From Chrysomallon squamiferum (Eukaryota > Mollusca > Gastropoda > Neomphalida > Peltospiridae), in contig CM022670.1 of the NCBI GenBank assembly GCA_012295275.1, positions 34,845,301 through 34,909,300 of the forward strand: DNA of 64,000 bases. The letters are read 5' to 3'. The position numbers and the translations under genes were made by a program. This document shows, piece by piece, positions 52,197 through 63,184 of the stretch; the first letter of the stretch is position 1; each line of letters begins with the position of its first letter. The notes beneath the pieces were generated by a model. The model was not told the DNA's origin, ran no database searches, and worked only from the letters and a program-made list of their open reading frames with translations.

Positions 52197-52541
52197 TCTG
52201 TCACAATTTGATATATACATATATATTTTATTTTATTTTAATATTTTACCATTGTTTTGTCTTGTTTCATTTTACTTAATTTGGATTATTAATTAATTAA
52301 TAAATTTATTTTATTTTATTTTATAAAATCTATATAAAAAAAAAAAATAGAAATAATTTATTTTATTTCAGAGACAGTAATTGGAATTTTGAGGTCGAAT
52401 GATTTTATAAACAAACATGGACACCTTATATACACAACACTGGAAGCTGCTATTTCCGCTGCAACGATTGTGAATAATACTTCCCAAACATCACTCACAG
52501 ATAGCAACAGAACTCAGCTGACATCATTAGTGCCAATGTGA
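41608..52541 (+). CDS. SLC26/SulP anion transporter, gene B (16 exons, frameshift in exon 14)
   Basis: Tandem paralogue of gene A. Exons: 41608-41866, 42159-42269, 43052-43305, 43569-43733, 44413-44568, 45164-45246, 45644-45791, 45958-46071, 46708-46785, 47396-47491, 47978-48084, 48883-48952, 49607-49753, 51077-51207, 51842-51896, 52372-52541. Exons 2-12 match gene A in length and phase. The transporter core is intact: PPIVGLY...FFFGTSR signature, FTAASVSRS at the probable anion site, VVVRTQ before STAS. Exon 14 has one base fewer than needed, near 51131, so reading in phase gives a stop at 51167-51169 and a 626-aa product lacking the STAS core. The shifted frame after that point reads VILDLSGVTFFDLMG, and exons 15-16 are intact to TGA; full length would be about 714 aa. 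Either a young inactivating mutation, a sequence error, or a truncated isoform. The C terminus ends LVPM, without gene A's PDZ-like end. 5' acceptors lie at 41556 or 41570. Confidence 0.88.
41906..42143. repeat. Tandem duplication in gene B intron 1
   Basis: A roughly 85-bp segment containing GTAAATAATCTTCAGACA and CACTTCACA.AAAATTTCT occurs at about 41906-41993 and about 42059-42143. The second copy abuts the exon 2 acceptor, and gene A has one copy at the same place. Confidence 0.8.
42572..42790 (+). mobile_element. Dispersed repeat copy 1 (gene B intron 2)
   Basis: Aligns with 52735-52988 over about 220 bp, including TTTGAATGCCA, a block GATGACATCACTGTGTACAT (copy 2: CATGACGTCATCGCGTACAT) and a shared end TTTTATTATTAATTA. 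The differences include CpG to TpG/CpA changes, typical of an old methylated transposon. Family not identified. Confidence 0.5.
42950..43031. repeat. (GACA)n(GATA)n microsatellite at the gene B exon 3 acceptor
   Basis: About 12 GACA units followed by GATA units, ending about 20 bp before the exon 3 acceptor and leaving only a short pyrimidine tract. Confidence 0.95.
43345..43485. repeat. (ATA)n(GTA)n(ATA)n microsatellite in gene B intron 3
   Basis: ATA units, then a GTA block, then a long AAT block. It lies between the exon 3 donor (43305) and the exon 4 acceptor (43568), taking up half of the intron. The poly-Ile/Val/Asn open frame is an artefact. Confidence 0.95.
43790..44040. repeat. 57-bp minisatellite in gene B intron 4
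   Basis: Four diverged units with cores like CAGATTGAAATGGAT.., starting near 43817, 43875, 43932 and 43987. Intron 4 of gene A also holds a tandem repeat, but of a different sequence. Confidence 0.75.
47809..47861. repeat. (GA)n microsatellite in gene B intron 10
   Basis: An uninterrupted GA run of about 26 units. Confidence 0.97.
48250..48600. repeat. (TATG)n/(CA)n compound repeat in gene B intron 11
   Basis: Imperfect TATG/TACA tetranucleotide repeats followed by CA repeats. The Tyr/Met/Cys-rich open frame is an artefact. Confidence 0.93.
49720..50200 (+). repeat. Tandemly duplicated exon 13-intron 13 junction of gene B
   Basis: The 3' end of exon 13, its donor and the next 70 bp of intron are repeated about five times with a period near 114 bp. 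Donor copies CAG/GTTTGTG follow 49753 (real exon), 49868 and 49982. Copies 2 and 3 each contain a 45-nt piece (49824-49868, 49938-49982) preceded by TTTTCTTTGTAAAG that reads in phase as KLYRLEKYLHKSENQ. The last two copies have decayed into A-rich sequence. Confidence 0.85.
50300..50470 (+). mobile_element. Degenerate tRNA-derived SINE-like fragment (gene B intron 13)
   Basis: AAGTGATAAAATGCTTGCCTC at about 50346 resembles a tRNA D arm and anticodon arm, followed at the right distance by CATTAAAATCAGTGCATG, a worn B-box region. No intact tRNA fold. Confidence 0.35.
50815..51000. repeat. (ATTT)n array in gene B intron 13
   Basis: An imperfect ATTT tetranucleotide array of about 180 bp. Confidence 0.93.
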
Positions 52542-52622
52542 ACATCATCATAAGAATGTTTTTGTGCAGATGCTATTTTATTTCAGGGTCTTTATTTATT
52601 TATTCGTTTCTTTATTTGTTTG

Positions 52623-52670
<48 letters not shown>

Positions 52671-52734
52671 TCTATTTAATGTCTTAAACAATTCCTTTAT
52701 CGTTTCAAGTGATTATTATTTTTTGTTTTGTTTT

Positions 52735-52988
52735 TGGACGACCAAGCTTTGTTAATAACAAACAATGATAATAAAATAATACTATTATAAAGGTTTGAAT
52801 GCCACCGTTATTTCTTTTTACCTCTGAAATCATGACGTCATCGCGTACATTAAAGAATAATAGCTATAATTTTTTATTTGACAGACGAAACTTCGGAGCA
52901 AATCGGTCTGAACTGTACTCAAGATCACTGAAAAGTGGATATTTTTAAACTGTATTCTTGTGCTATTACATTTTATTATTAATTATGA
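52735..52988 (+). mobile_element. Dispersed repeat copy 2 (downstream of gene B)
   Basis: The better-preserved copy (intact CpGs in GACGTCATCGCG) of the repeat seen at 42572-42790. No terminal repeats or coding frame identified. Confidence 0.5.
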
Positions 52989-53163
52989 CTGGACAACAGA
53001 AAAAAATAAATAAAATAAATAAATAAATAAATAAATACATAACTTAGAAAACCTTTTTGCGTTTCAGCGAGCATATATATTAAACTAATTGCAACTTTCT
53101 TAAAATCAGTGACGAATATCATTATTTATGAATAATAGCAAAAAATTCCTTTTTATGTTTTAA

Positions 53164-53199
<36 letters not shown>

Positions 53200-53449
53200 C
53201 TTAGAAATAGTGTTTTATATATGTATACGATCCCGTGTTTTGTTAAAACGCAGATTATTTTAATTTTAAATTTTTTAAAAAGTTTATTTTAAGGATACAT
53301 CAATCACTAAAATGATTCATTTTCAAATAGCCCGAAACTCTTTGAATGAATGACATAACTTGCATAATGAATTATCTGTACATAATTACAGTGCATTTAA
53401 AAAATGCGCAGATATTTGGAGATTAAAATCCAAAAAATTAACCCCTCCA

Positions 53450-53684
53450 GGTGTGTTTAAATAAATAAATTAATTAATTAATCAATTAATTAATACAAAA
53501 TAAATAAATTAATTAAATAAGTTAGTAAATTAAATAAATAAATTAATTAAATAAATAAATTAAATAAATAAATAAATAAATAAATTAATTAATTAATCAA
53601 TTAATTAAAACAAAATAAATTAATTAATTAAATAAGTTAATAAATTAAATAAATAAATAAGTAAATAAATAAGTAAATAAATAA

Positions 53685-53727
<43 letters not shown>

Positions 53728-53800
53728 ATTAATTAATTAAAACAAAATAAATAAAATAAATAAATAAAATAAAACAATATAAATTAATATAAATTAAAAT
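53450..53800. repeat. (AAAT)n/(AATT)n array, about 350 bp
   Basis: Imperfect AAAT and AATT repeats with higher-order duplication: a block with TTAATTAATTAATCAATTAA occurs twice. It ends just before the inverted gene C fragment. Confidence 0.9.
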
Positions 53801-53880
53801 AAAAAGAATTTGCCTATCTATTACGGGTTGAGGCAGCAACTCACCGAAGTTTGAAACCAAGGAAGAAATAAATTAGTGCT

Positions 53881-54382
53881 GCAACCGGAAGCTAACATCA
53901 GGCGCACTATTTCTATACAGACTGTAATATATGTGCTAAAATGACATTTACGTATAGAATATCAAGGATGTTAAATTTAAACAATTTATAATGAGTATTT
54001 TTAGAGAAAAAAAAAAATTCTTTATAAATTTTGTATAACATATACCTAGATATTATTCTGCCTCGTAATTGTGCATTCAATATGAAAATTTGGAGGAAAA
54101 AAAAAAGAAAGAAAAAAGAAAGAAATCTAAGTTATGATTCATAGATAAATACAATGATTGATTATATGTTACTGAGATTATTTTGATATTCATCGAATAC
54201 ATTTATTAAAAATTATAAGCATCGAATTAATATGTCACAACACAAATATAACGGATAAAATCATTTAAAGAGACTGATCCATAGAAGCGTGTTTAGATGC
54301 AGCGAAGAAGAAGTAAATTAGAGATGCAAACAAACTCGTGTACAGATTAGAGGAAGCGTCGCCAGATTTGCATACGCCATTC
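53881..54382 (-). pseudogene. Inverted, broken copy of two SLC26 gene C exons and their intron
   Basis: On the minus strand, 54382-54279 matches the gene C exon at 63313-63423 and is preceded by the same ATTAATTACAG acceptor. It has a 7-nt deletion (104 versus 111 nt) that shifts the frame, and its donor is GATCAG instead of GGTCAG. The following intron aligns along its length with 63424-63823, for example GATGAATATCAAAATA and TTAACATCCTTGATATTCTA. The next exon start (from 53921) reads CTGTATAG.A.TAGTG.GCCTGATGTT, like 63824 onward; similarity fades by about 53880. Copying intron as well as exon means DNA-level duplication, not retroposition. Confidence 0.88.
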
Positions 54383-54978
54383 CTGTAATTAATATCACAT
54401 TTATTAATATTCGCTTTGTAGATGATAGCATCTTATTTCTTTAGTTCTAATATAATCTGCAGGTCAAGTTAGTTAATTACAGTTTATACCGTGAAGAAAA
54501 CTACCAGAAAGTTAAAGATAAAACTGGTACACTCACTTTCGCAGTCATTATCTTCGCTACAATTTTTATCATGCAAAACAAAACGAGAAAAGAAAGAAAT
54601 TACGTATAACTGGCTTTTTGAGATAATTAAACAACACAACTAAAGCAAATAGCAAAAAATACTATATATAATCTCGCTCGCTCGCGCACTAACACATAAA
54701 CACACACACACGCACGCACACTCAAACACGAACGGACAAACGTACGAGCATATAGCAACCCCCACTTTCATTACCAGATATAACTTTATCCTAACAAAAG
54801 ATACATCAGAATTATATTTTAGTTTAGCAAATTACTTTCACTTTCAATTTCGAAGTACCCGTAATTTCAAATTATGTGACATCCATACTTGTTACCATTT
54901 GCAGTTTAAGAAAGCGGTGATGCAGTGAATTATTTTAAAACAAAGTGCACAAAAATCAGTGTCATATAATAATTTAGG

Positions 54979-55017
<39 letters not shown>

Positions 55018-55414
55018 AAGAAATCTTTGAGATTTACTGTGAGCATAGTTAAAAAAGCAATAAGGGAAACAGGTTTATGTGAATTCCCTGTGACTGTGTT
55101 TGTTACTGTGGGGGAAACGTGTTGTGTCTCTCGCAGGAAACTCAGTGTATCACTGCTGTGTTAAAACAAAGGTCAGAACAGTGTAGTAAGAAACACGTAA
55201 TGTCTCACTGTCACCACGAACATCGAGTCGGTTCAGCGAGTTATGTATTCCGTAATCAGTTCAGCAGGTGAAATACGTCATACCTTGCCTGGGATACGCA
55301 TTACACAAAGATAACAGTTACATCGCAAATTCAAATAATAAACAGACAGACTAACATAACAAACTGGCAGACGGATGGATTGGCGCTAACAGAAATATAG
55401 ATAGGAGTAAAAGA

Positions 55415-55420
<6 letters not shown>

Positions 55421-55498
<78 letters not shown>
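55421..55498. repeat. (AG)n microsatellite
   Basis: An uninterrupted AG run of about 39 units, 0.7 kb upstream of the gene C first coding exon. Confidence 0.97.
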
Positions 55499-55500
<2 letters not shown>

Positions 55501-56210
55501 GTGATAAACATGGGATTTTGATGGGGCGAGTGTCACTAAAAAGAAACAGAATAAAAATGAAGCTGAGGAAAAGAAAGAATCGACTAGGAAGAAAATTATT
55601 TGAAAAGTGAAACGAAGCAAAATAAAAAATAGAAAAGTGGTAACAGAGACAGTTATGGCCATGTTAGCTCTAATTCTCTTTGAATAAACGGATTTTTATA
55701 TTCAAAATTCTATAATGTACAAAGCAAGCAGCAACCTAGATATCACCTTAACTTTAACATCAAGCTTAACCCGCTATTGTTATTGTTTTCTTTTTCTTTT
55801 CCCTGTTTTTTTCATTTTTTTCTCTCTTGTTTTCCCCTACACTTTTTTTTTTTTTTTTTTTTTTTTTACGTGTCCTGTTTGTTTTAATGACTGTCACAGA
55901 ACGACACAAAAGCTGCTGTCATCTGTGTAGATTCCTTTCACTTGAACCTTCACACTTTCTTACTCAGACAAGTTTCCTCGTCGTAACATTATATCACACC
56001 AACCCTTTTTTTTTTTTAACCCCCATTCAGACCATCTCGAAAAAGATCTATCCATCACCTCGAAGCAACACGTTGACAGTAGTAACATTCCGTAATTTTT
56101 TATTCCTTTCTTTTAAGCGTGAGGACACGTGTTTTTAATTTATTTATTTACCATTTAGTTATGGTGTATAAATGAAATAAAATTGAAAATTACTGAGAGA
56201 AAACTAAAAA

Positions 56211-57737
56211 TTGACGAATATGGCAGCAAGCGATACAAGTGCAAACAACGAAATGACGGATATTGAAGAAAGAAAATGGACTGGATTAACTGGAACAGTA
56301 AATATGGCTATGGTAGAAGATGAAACAAGTCTAGAAGAACTAGAATTAGATTACCGTAATAAGACAAAGGATAATCCAAATACTGAAGCCAGAGATGTAT
56401 TTAATAGAAAAATTCAGACTATAAAAGAAGACGAAATTATGGAAGCATCGGAGAATACTGTTACAGATGTTTCGCCAAAATCACCTGCTCAAAGCCAAAC
56501 TTTGGCTAACGGAAATGTGTCCGTAAGTTGTTTATTTATTTTAAATTAATTTATTAGTAATGACTATTTTAATAATGGCGAATTGGAATAATAATAATAA
56601 TTAATTATAAATTTGTTGTGTTAACAAATTTCGTATAATAAGCATTAGGACAACGTGAGTTTTTAAGAAGTGTTAGAATTTTGGGAAATCTTTTGTAAGA
56701 GGAATACACCGAAACTAATCATTCTTCCAGCAGTTATGTCCCTTAGGTCTCGGCCATTAAGCCGATACTTTTGAGTCAGTGTTTTTACTTTTATTTCTGT
56801 GAAGTAGAATAAACGACCAAAGCTTTTTTAGTGTCAGGGAATCTAGCAGTCGGGAGAAGAAATGTCTGTATGATTTTATTATATGCTGATGGCGTCAAGT
56901 CACAATCTAAAAATTATGAGTGAAAATACAAGTGAAACGATAATAATTGTTAACTGCATTACTTTTGTTGCATTCAGTAGTACAATTCACGACTTCCAGA
57001 CAGAAGACAGCGCCGTATCTAATTCGTTTGGTTTCTGGCGGAACAGACCGATTCGTTTCTTAAAAGAGTGTTTATTGTTAGTCGAAATTTTCATCGAATG
57101 TTTAATCATCCTCTTAATTTAAGTTTGCGGTCCTACGTAATTTGCGAGAGCAGTTTATATGAGAATGATCGTTATAAATAGCTTCGATCTTTTGACGGTA
57201 TACAATATATACTGGTACGAATGGTGAATTTTGAAAACAAAACATTTTAATTTGAATAAAAACATTTATTTCGTTATATATTATTATTATTAATATATAT
57301 ATATATATATTTTTTATCGTTTCACAACGCGATCTTGTTTTTTAAATAGTTTCCACTGTTTCCGTGAGAACACTTCCTGTTTCACAAGCGTCATGTTTGA
57401 TGTTTCTTTGCTATTTTATGCGTTCTAAACTTTTGATATCACTTTAAAAGGCCTTGTTCTACGATAGTTAAATACTAATCTTTTATCGGTAGGCCTGCTA
57501 ATTGTTTGTCAAGCAATGGACAAGTACGTCTCCATTTTTTTTTTTTTTTTATCAAATTTTATTATTCTTTTTTATTCGATTATAACATTATTTTGTAGTT
57601 TTAATTTCAGTAATGTTCAGTGTGAAATATTAATAAATGATAATAAAAATAGTGCTCATTCCAAAATAAGGAAATGTACCAGCAGTTGATAAAAACATTT
57701 TAATATAACAGATGTGACTTAAAACTACTCAAAAATC

Positions 57738-57779
<42 letters not shown>

Positions 57780-59859
57780 TATGGATCTTACAATCATGTA
57801 TCACTGCGTACATATATACACATACATGTAGACACACATACGTACATACATATTGTAATACATAACTTAAATATATACATACACACATATATACATACAT
57901 ACAAATATATATATATACACATATATATATATATATACATACACATACGAACATGCATACACATATTTTACACGTACATAAATATATATAGACACATAGC
58001 ATATATACATAAATATATATATACACAAACACATATAATAATTGCAAGCTCAATACAACAGATTTTATAGATAAATATAAAACTATTAAAACGCCACGAA
58101 CATTTCTCATGAATATTTATGAAGATAATGATTTTATTAACACGACATAAATTACTGTTCACTTATTGTGTTATATTGCACCGCCCATGGCGTTATCGCT
58201 AATAAGACACGGATGTATTTGCTTTTGATAGCCTTGCATTTTATCATGAGTGAAAAAATTTACATAACCTAGTTTTTCAAGGCCAATAACAGGAAAACAG
58301 TTTTAAAAACCACTCCCTCATCAAGGACAATACACAAATGAACAAATAAATAAATCATATAATATAATGTAATATAGTATAATGTAATGTAATGCTATAT
58401 AATATAATATAATATAATATGATATGATATAATATAATATAATATAACACAATATAATATAAAATAATATAATATAATATAATATAATATAATATAATAT
58501 AATATAATATAATATAACACAGTTCATAAAATAAATAAAATAAAAAAGATAGATAGATAGATATAATGATGTAAAACCTACTGAAATAATATGCGTCACT
58601 GATGCAAACAAAATTTTATTTTATAACAATTTTTAATGTCACCTTTTAACTCAGTCAACAATAGGAAAAATATGAAAATAAATAAATAAACCAATTAAAC
58701 ACCCCCAAAAACCCTAAAAAAAACCCCTATGTATATAATAAAATAAGTATATCACTGGATTTTATATAATAACAACAAATAATTAAATTAGAAGGAACCT
58801 AACAGGGTACTGATATAAAACAATATAATAAAACAGATTAGAATGCAAAACTAACATTTCAATTCAATCCCTAAGTTTTATCTTAGCTAAAACACTTATT
58901 ACATAAATAAAGCACCTGTTTTCTTATCCCCACCACCCCAAAACCGCACCCTACCTTCTTTACTTATTTATTCAAATTAACTTTCAAAAACTGTTCATAC
59001 CTGACACAAAAATAACTTTTTTATTTGATGTTCAAGGTCAGTGTAAAATGTTTGATCTTAGCGTTGACCTGAATCATAAACTTAGTGTGCACCAAGCACG
59101 TGCAGAATCCGGGTACACTGAGTGTTCTGGTGTCAACAAAAACACTTTCTTTTTTAATTCTTTTTATTTTCTGTTCTTTTTTTTTCTTTTTTTTTTCTTT
59201 CTTTTTTTTTGTAGTGATCAAAATATTTAAAAAACAACAACAACAAGGATGAAGTATAAAAGCATAATTAATTTCGACACTACTTCTACTAAGAAAAAAA
59301 TCAAAATTAATGTATAAACAGATAGATAGATATAATAATGTAAACCCAATGAGCCTGCTGAAATAATTTGCGTCACTGATGTAGACAAAAACAATTTTTA
59401 ATGTCGGTTTTTAAATCATAAAGTCAACAACAGGAAAAATATAAAAATAAATAAATAAACCAATTTAAAAAAAAGTAAAAAAAAGAAGCAGAAACCAAAA
59501 AGTAAAAACAAAAAAAAAAACGCCCCAAAAACAACCCCACCCAAAAAAAGTTTTTTCTTAGCTAAAACACTTATTACATAAATATAGCACCAGTTTTCTG
59601 GTCCCCCCCTAGAAAAAACCGCACCTTATTTTCTTTACTTATTTATTCAAATAAACTTTCAAACTCTGTTCATACCTTTCACAAAAACAGCTTTTTTATT
59701 TGATGTTCAAGGTCAGTATAAAATATTTGATCTTGGCGTTGACCTGAATCATAAACTTATTGCTTTACGAACACGTGCAGAATCCGGGTACTCCGAGTAC
59801 ACTGGTGTCAACCAAAACACTTTTTGTTTTTAAATTCTTTTTGTTTTCTGTTTTTCTTT

Positions 59860-59898
<39 letters not shown>

Positions 59899-60720
59899 TA
59901 GTGATCGAAATATTTAAAAAAACACCAAAAAACAACAAGGATGTAATATAAAAGCATAATTAATTTCGATACTCCTTTTACTAAGAAAAAAGAAATCAAA
60001 ATAAAACAAAACAAAACAAAGAAAAATATGCCAAAAAAACCCCAAAGAAAACAACAACAACAAACAAACAAACCTCCCCCCAAAATTATAATAATAAAAT
60101 AACGTAAATATAAGGTTGAATTTTATATAAACAACAATTTATAACAATTTTTTACATTCTCGTTTTGAAGAAAATTAAACAGAATAATAAAAAAGAAACA
60201 ACAACAAATAATTAAATTAGAAGGAACCTGATATAAAATAAAATAATAAAACAGATTAGAATGCAAAACTTACATAATAATTCAATCTCTAAGGTTTATC
60301 TTAGCTAAAACACTTATTACATAAATAAAGCATCTGTTTTCTGATCCCCACCCCCAAAAAACCGCACCTTATCTTCTTTACTTATTTATTCAAATTAACT
60401 TTCAAAGACTGTTCATACCTGACACAAAAACAACTTTTCTATTTGATGTTCAAGGTCAGTATAAAATATTTGATCTTAGCGTTGACCTGAATCATAAACT
60501 TAGTGCTCTTCGAACACGTGCAAAATCCGGGTACATTCAGTGTGGTGGTGTCAACAAATCCTTATTACATCTCTAAACAGTAAGTATTTCACTAAACATT
60601 TTATAAAACTGATATGATGCAGTGATTATTCAATTTTAATTACATTTTAGTTTTCGTTTTCTTTTCTTTTTTGATTTTCTTTTCTCTCTTTCTTTTTTTA
60701 ATTCTTTCTTGTTCTTTCTT

Positions 60721-60764
<44 letters not shown>

Positions 60765-63104
60765 GTTATTGTTCTTATTGCTTACTGTAGTATTACACAA
60801 AATATTTAAAGAAACAAGTTTAAGAAATCATACAGAAATGTTTGGACATTCCGATAGAAATTTCAAATATTTTATTTTTATTTTAATCTGGTTTATTTCC
60901 AGTTCAGAAACGAATCCACATTACTATATTTCCTGTTATATTTAACTGATTAAAAAAAGAATATTTATTTTTAGTGTTCAAAATATTTTTTTAATGTAAA
61001 AAAAAAAAAAAAAAACAAACAAAAATACAACAATAAAAAAGCAATTCCTTTATTTATTTATTTATTTATTTTGTGTTTAATGAATATATATTATTATTTA
61101 TTTTCTAATAACTTTCAGTTCAGTATTATCTACAAATTCTATACTTTACAAATACAAAATATTCAAATTCGTATTTACATTATTATTATTATTATTATTA
61201 TTATTAATATTATTATTATTATCTATTTCCTATTATTATTACTATTATTATTATTATTTCTACTATTATTATTATTATCATTAATTTTAAATAAAACGTT
61301 AAAATTTTATATAATAATAATAATAATAAAAAAAAAAAAACTTAGGACAAGTTTCAGCTGACACAACCGTTAACACTACATGAACGGGCTAATGCAAAAC
61401 TTACATGAAACTTAACAAAAATCTTATTTAAACTTCTGTTGTACCTTCAAGATACATCAACACTGTGTCTTTCTTCCACTGTCACTGTTCTTAGAACAAG
61501 AAATATCATTGTTCTACGATACCTTTTTATAAATGACATGCAGTGCCGATCCTTCTTATTTTAATATTTAAGAAGTAAATATAAATAATAAATAATATTA
61601 AGGAATTATATTTTATTTATTTATTTATTCTTTTAAAAAAATATATTTATTTATTTATTTATTTGTTAATTAACTAATTATTTTATTATTTTAGTTTATT
61701 TTGTGTGTAACACACTATTTAAATTATCCTAAATTAAATTTTTGACTATTAGTTTTTTAAAACTTTCCAGTTCAATATTATTTATATTCTGTACCGTTCA
61801 AATTCAAATTCTTAATTACATTGTTATTATTATTATTTATATCATTATTATTATTATTGTTGTTATTGTTGTTGTTGTCAAATTGTTGCTATTATTATTT
61901 ATTATTGTCATTATTATTCTTTTTATTTAATATTATTATTATTATTGTTGTTGTTGTTGTTGTTGTTGTTATGTTCATCACCAATAATCGGGTCTTGTCT
62001 TAGAATAAATTTAAAACAAACACTTATTCATTGTCTGGATATTTAAAGATATAAAAAATTTGTCTGAGTTTCATACAGTCATATTTTTATTACAGGATCT
62101 GTGAACGTCAATCGTTATTTTTAATGTAGCAAACAAATAGCTTGGCACAGTTGATACGATTTTTAGGTCAAGGAATCTTCAAAGATTAATATGCAGAGTA
62201 TAAATCATTTATATTTAACTTTTCATGAGCAGGATATTTTTTTTTTTTTTTTTTTGTTTTTTTAATAAATCTTAAGTACACAACTGCTTGTTATTCATAT
62301 GCAAATTTTAAAAATTGATTTATTGAAGAATGTGATCTTTCTGGAGAACAACACTCTCATTTGAAAACATAAACCATTTTAAGAATCAATTGTAAATAAT
62401 GAATAATGTAGCTCATAATATTTCTGAGCTTAATAAAAAACACATGAAAAATTCTAATATATATAAATAAAGAAATATAAAATAATGATTTTTATACATG
62501 TAATTACAGTATGTATATTACTCTAAAAAGAAACGATCATCGTAATTTATATATAAATAACTACATATCACAATTTATATCCTCAAAAAAACTAATAAAA
62601 TATTTCTGAGAAAGTAAAAAAACATGCTTTTAATTACTTTTAAAAAGTTTTAATTTATACCACACAACGACATATAACATCGATGTGTAAAATCTAAAAA
62701 CAAGTCATTATTATATTTCTAGAAAATGGCGGAGGATGAAAAAGTCGCCAGTAAACTACTGCAAGAAGACCGGTACAAAAATGACGTTTCCAAGTCGAGG
62801 CTGAACGACTTTGAAAAACGTTTCAGGAAAGACACACGCGCGAAGACGTGCAAGGAAGCTGCAAAAGCGTGGATGAGACGGATCTGTTCTAAACGGTGTC
62901 TGCTGACGACTGTTCACAACAACTTTCCGTTCCTGAAAATCATGAGAGGATATTCTCCTATACGCGACCTTCCCAACGACATCATAGCCGGATTCACTGT
63001 CGGCATCATGCAGATACCACAGGGTTGGTACATGTAATGTGATTTTGTTCGAGACGGTGTTCGTGTGTGTCCGTGTGTGTGTGTGTATGTGTGTGTGTGT
63101 GTGT

Positions 63105-63184
<80 letters not shown>

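Larger units (their letters stand above)
52542..56210. other. Intergenic region between SLC26 genes B and C
   Basis: The start is probably the gene B 3' UTR. The interval contains ATTT arrays (52590-52680 and 53450-53800), a dispersed repeat, the inverted gene C fragment, a 37-bp poly-A (54979-55015) and a long (AG)n. The block 55080-55310 is GC-richer, includes AAAGGTCA and a donor-like CAG/GTGAAA near 55270, and might be the gene C promoter or a 5' UTR exon. Confidence 0.6.

Noticed and set aside
56883-57122. Plus-strand 79-residue open frame in gene C intron 1
   Set aside because: It has no donor/acceptor in phase with gene C and no recognisable similarity; probably chance.
57736-58162. 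Tyr/Cys/Val-rich minus-strand open frames
   Set aside because: They arise entirely from (TACA)n and (CT)n repeats; no splice or composition support.
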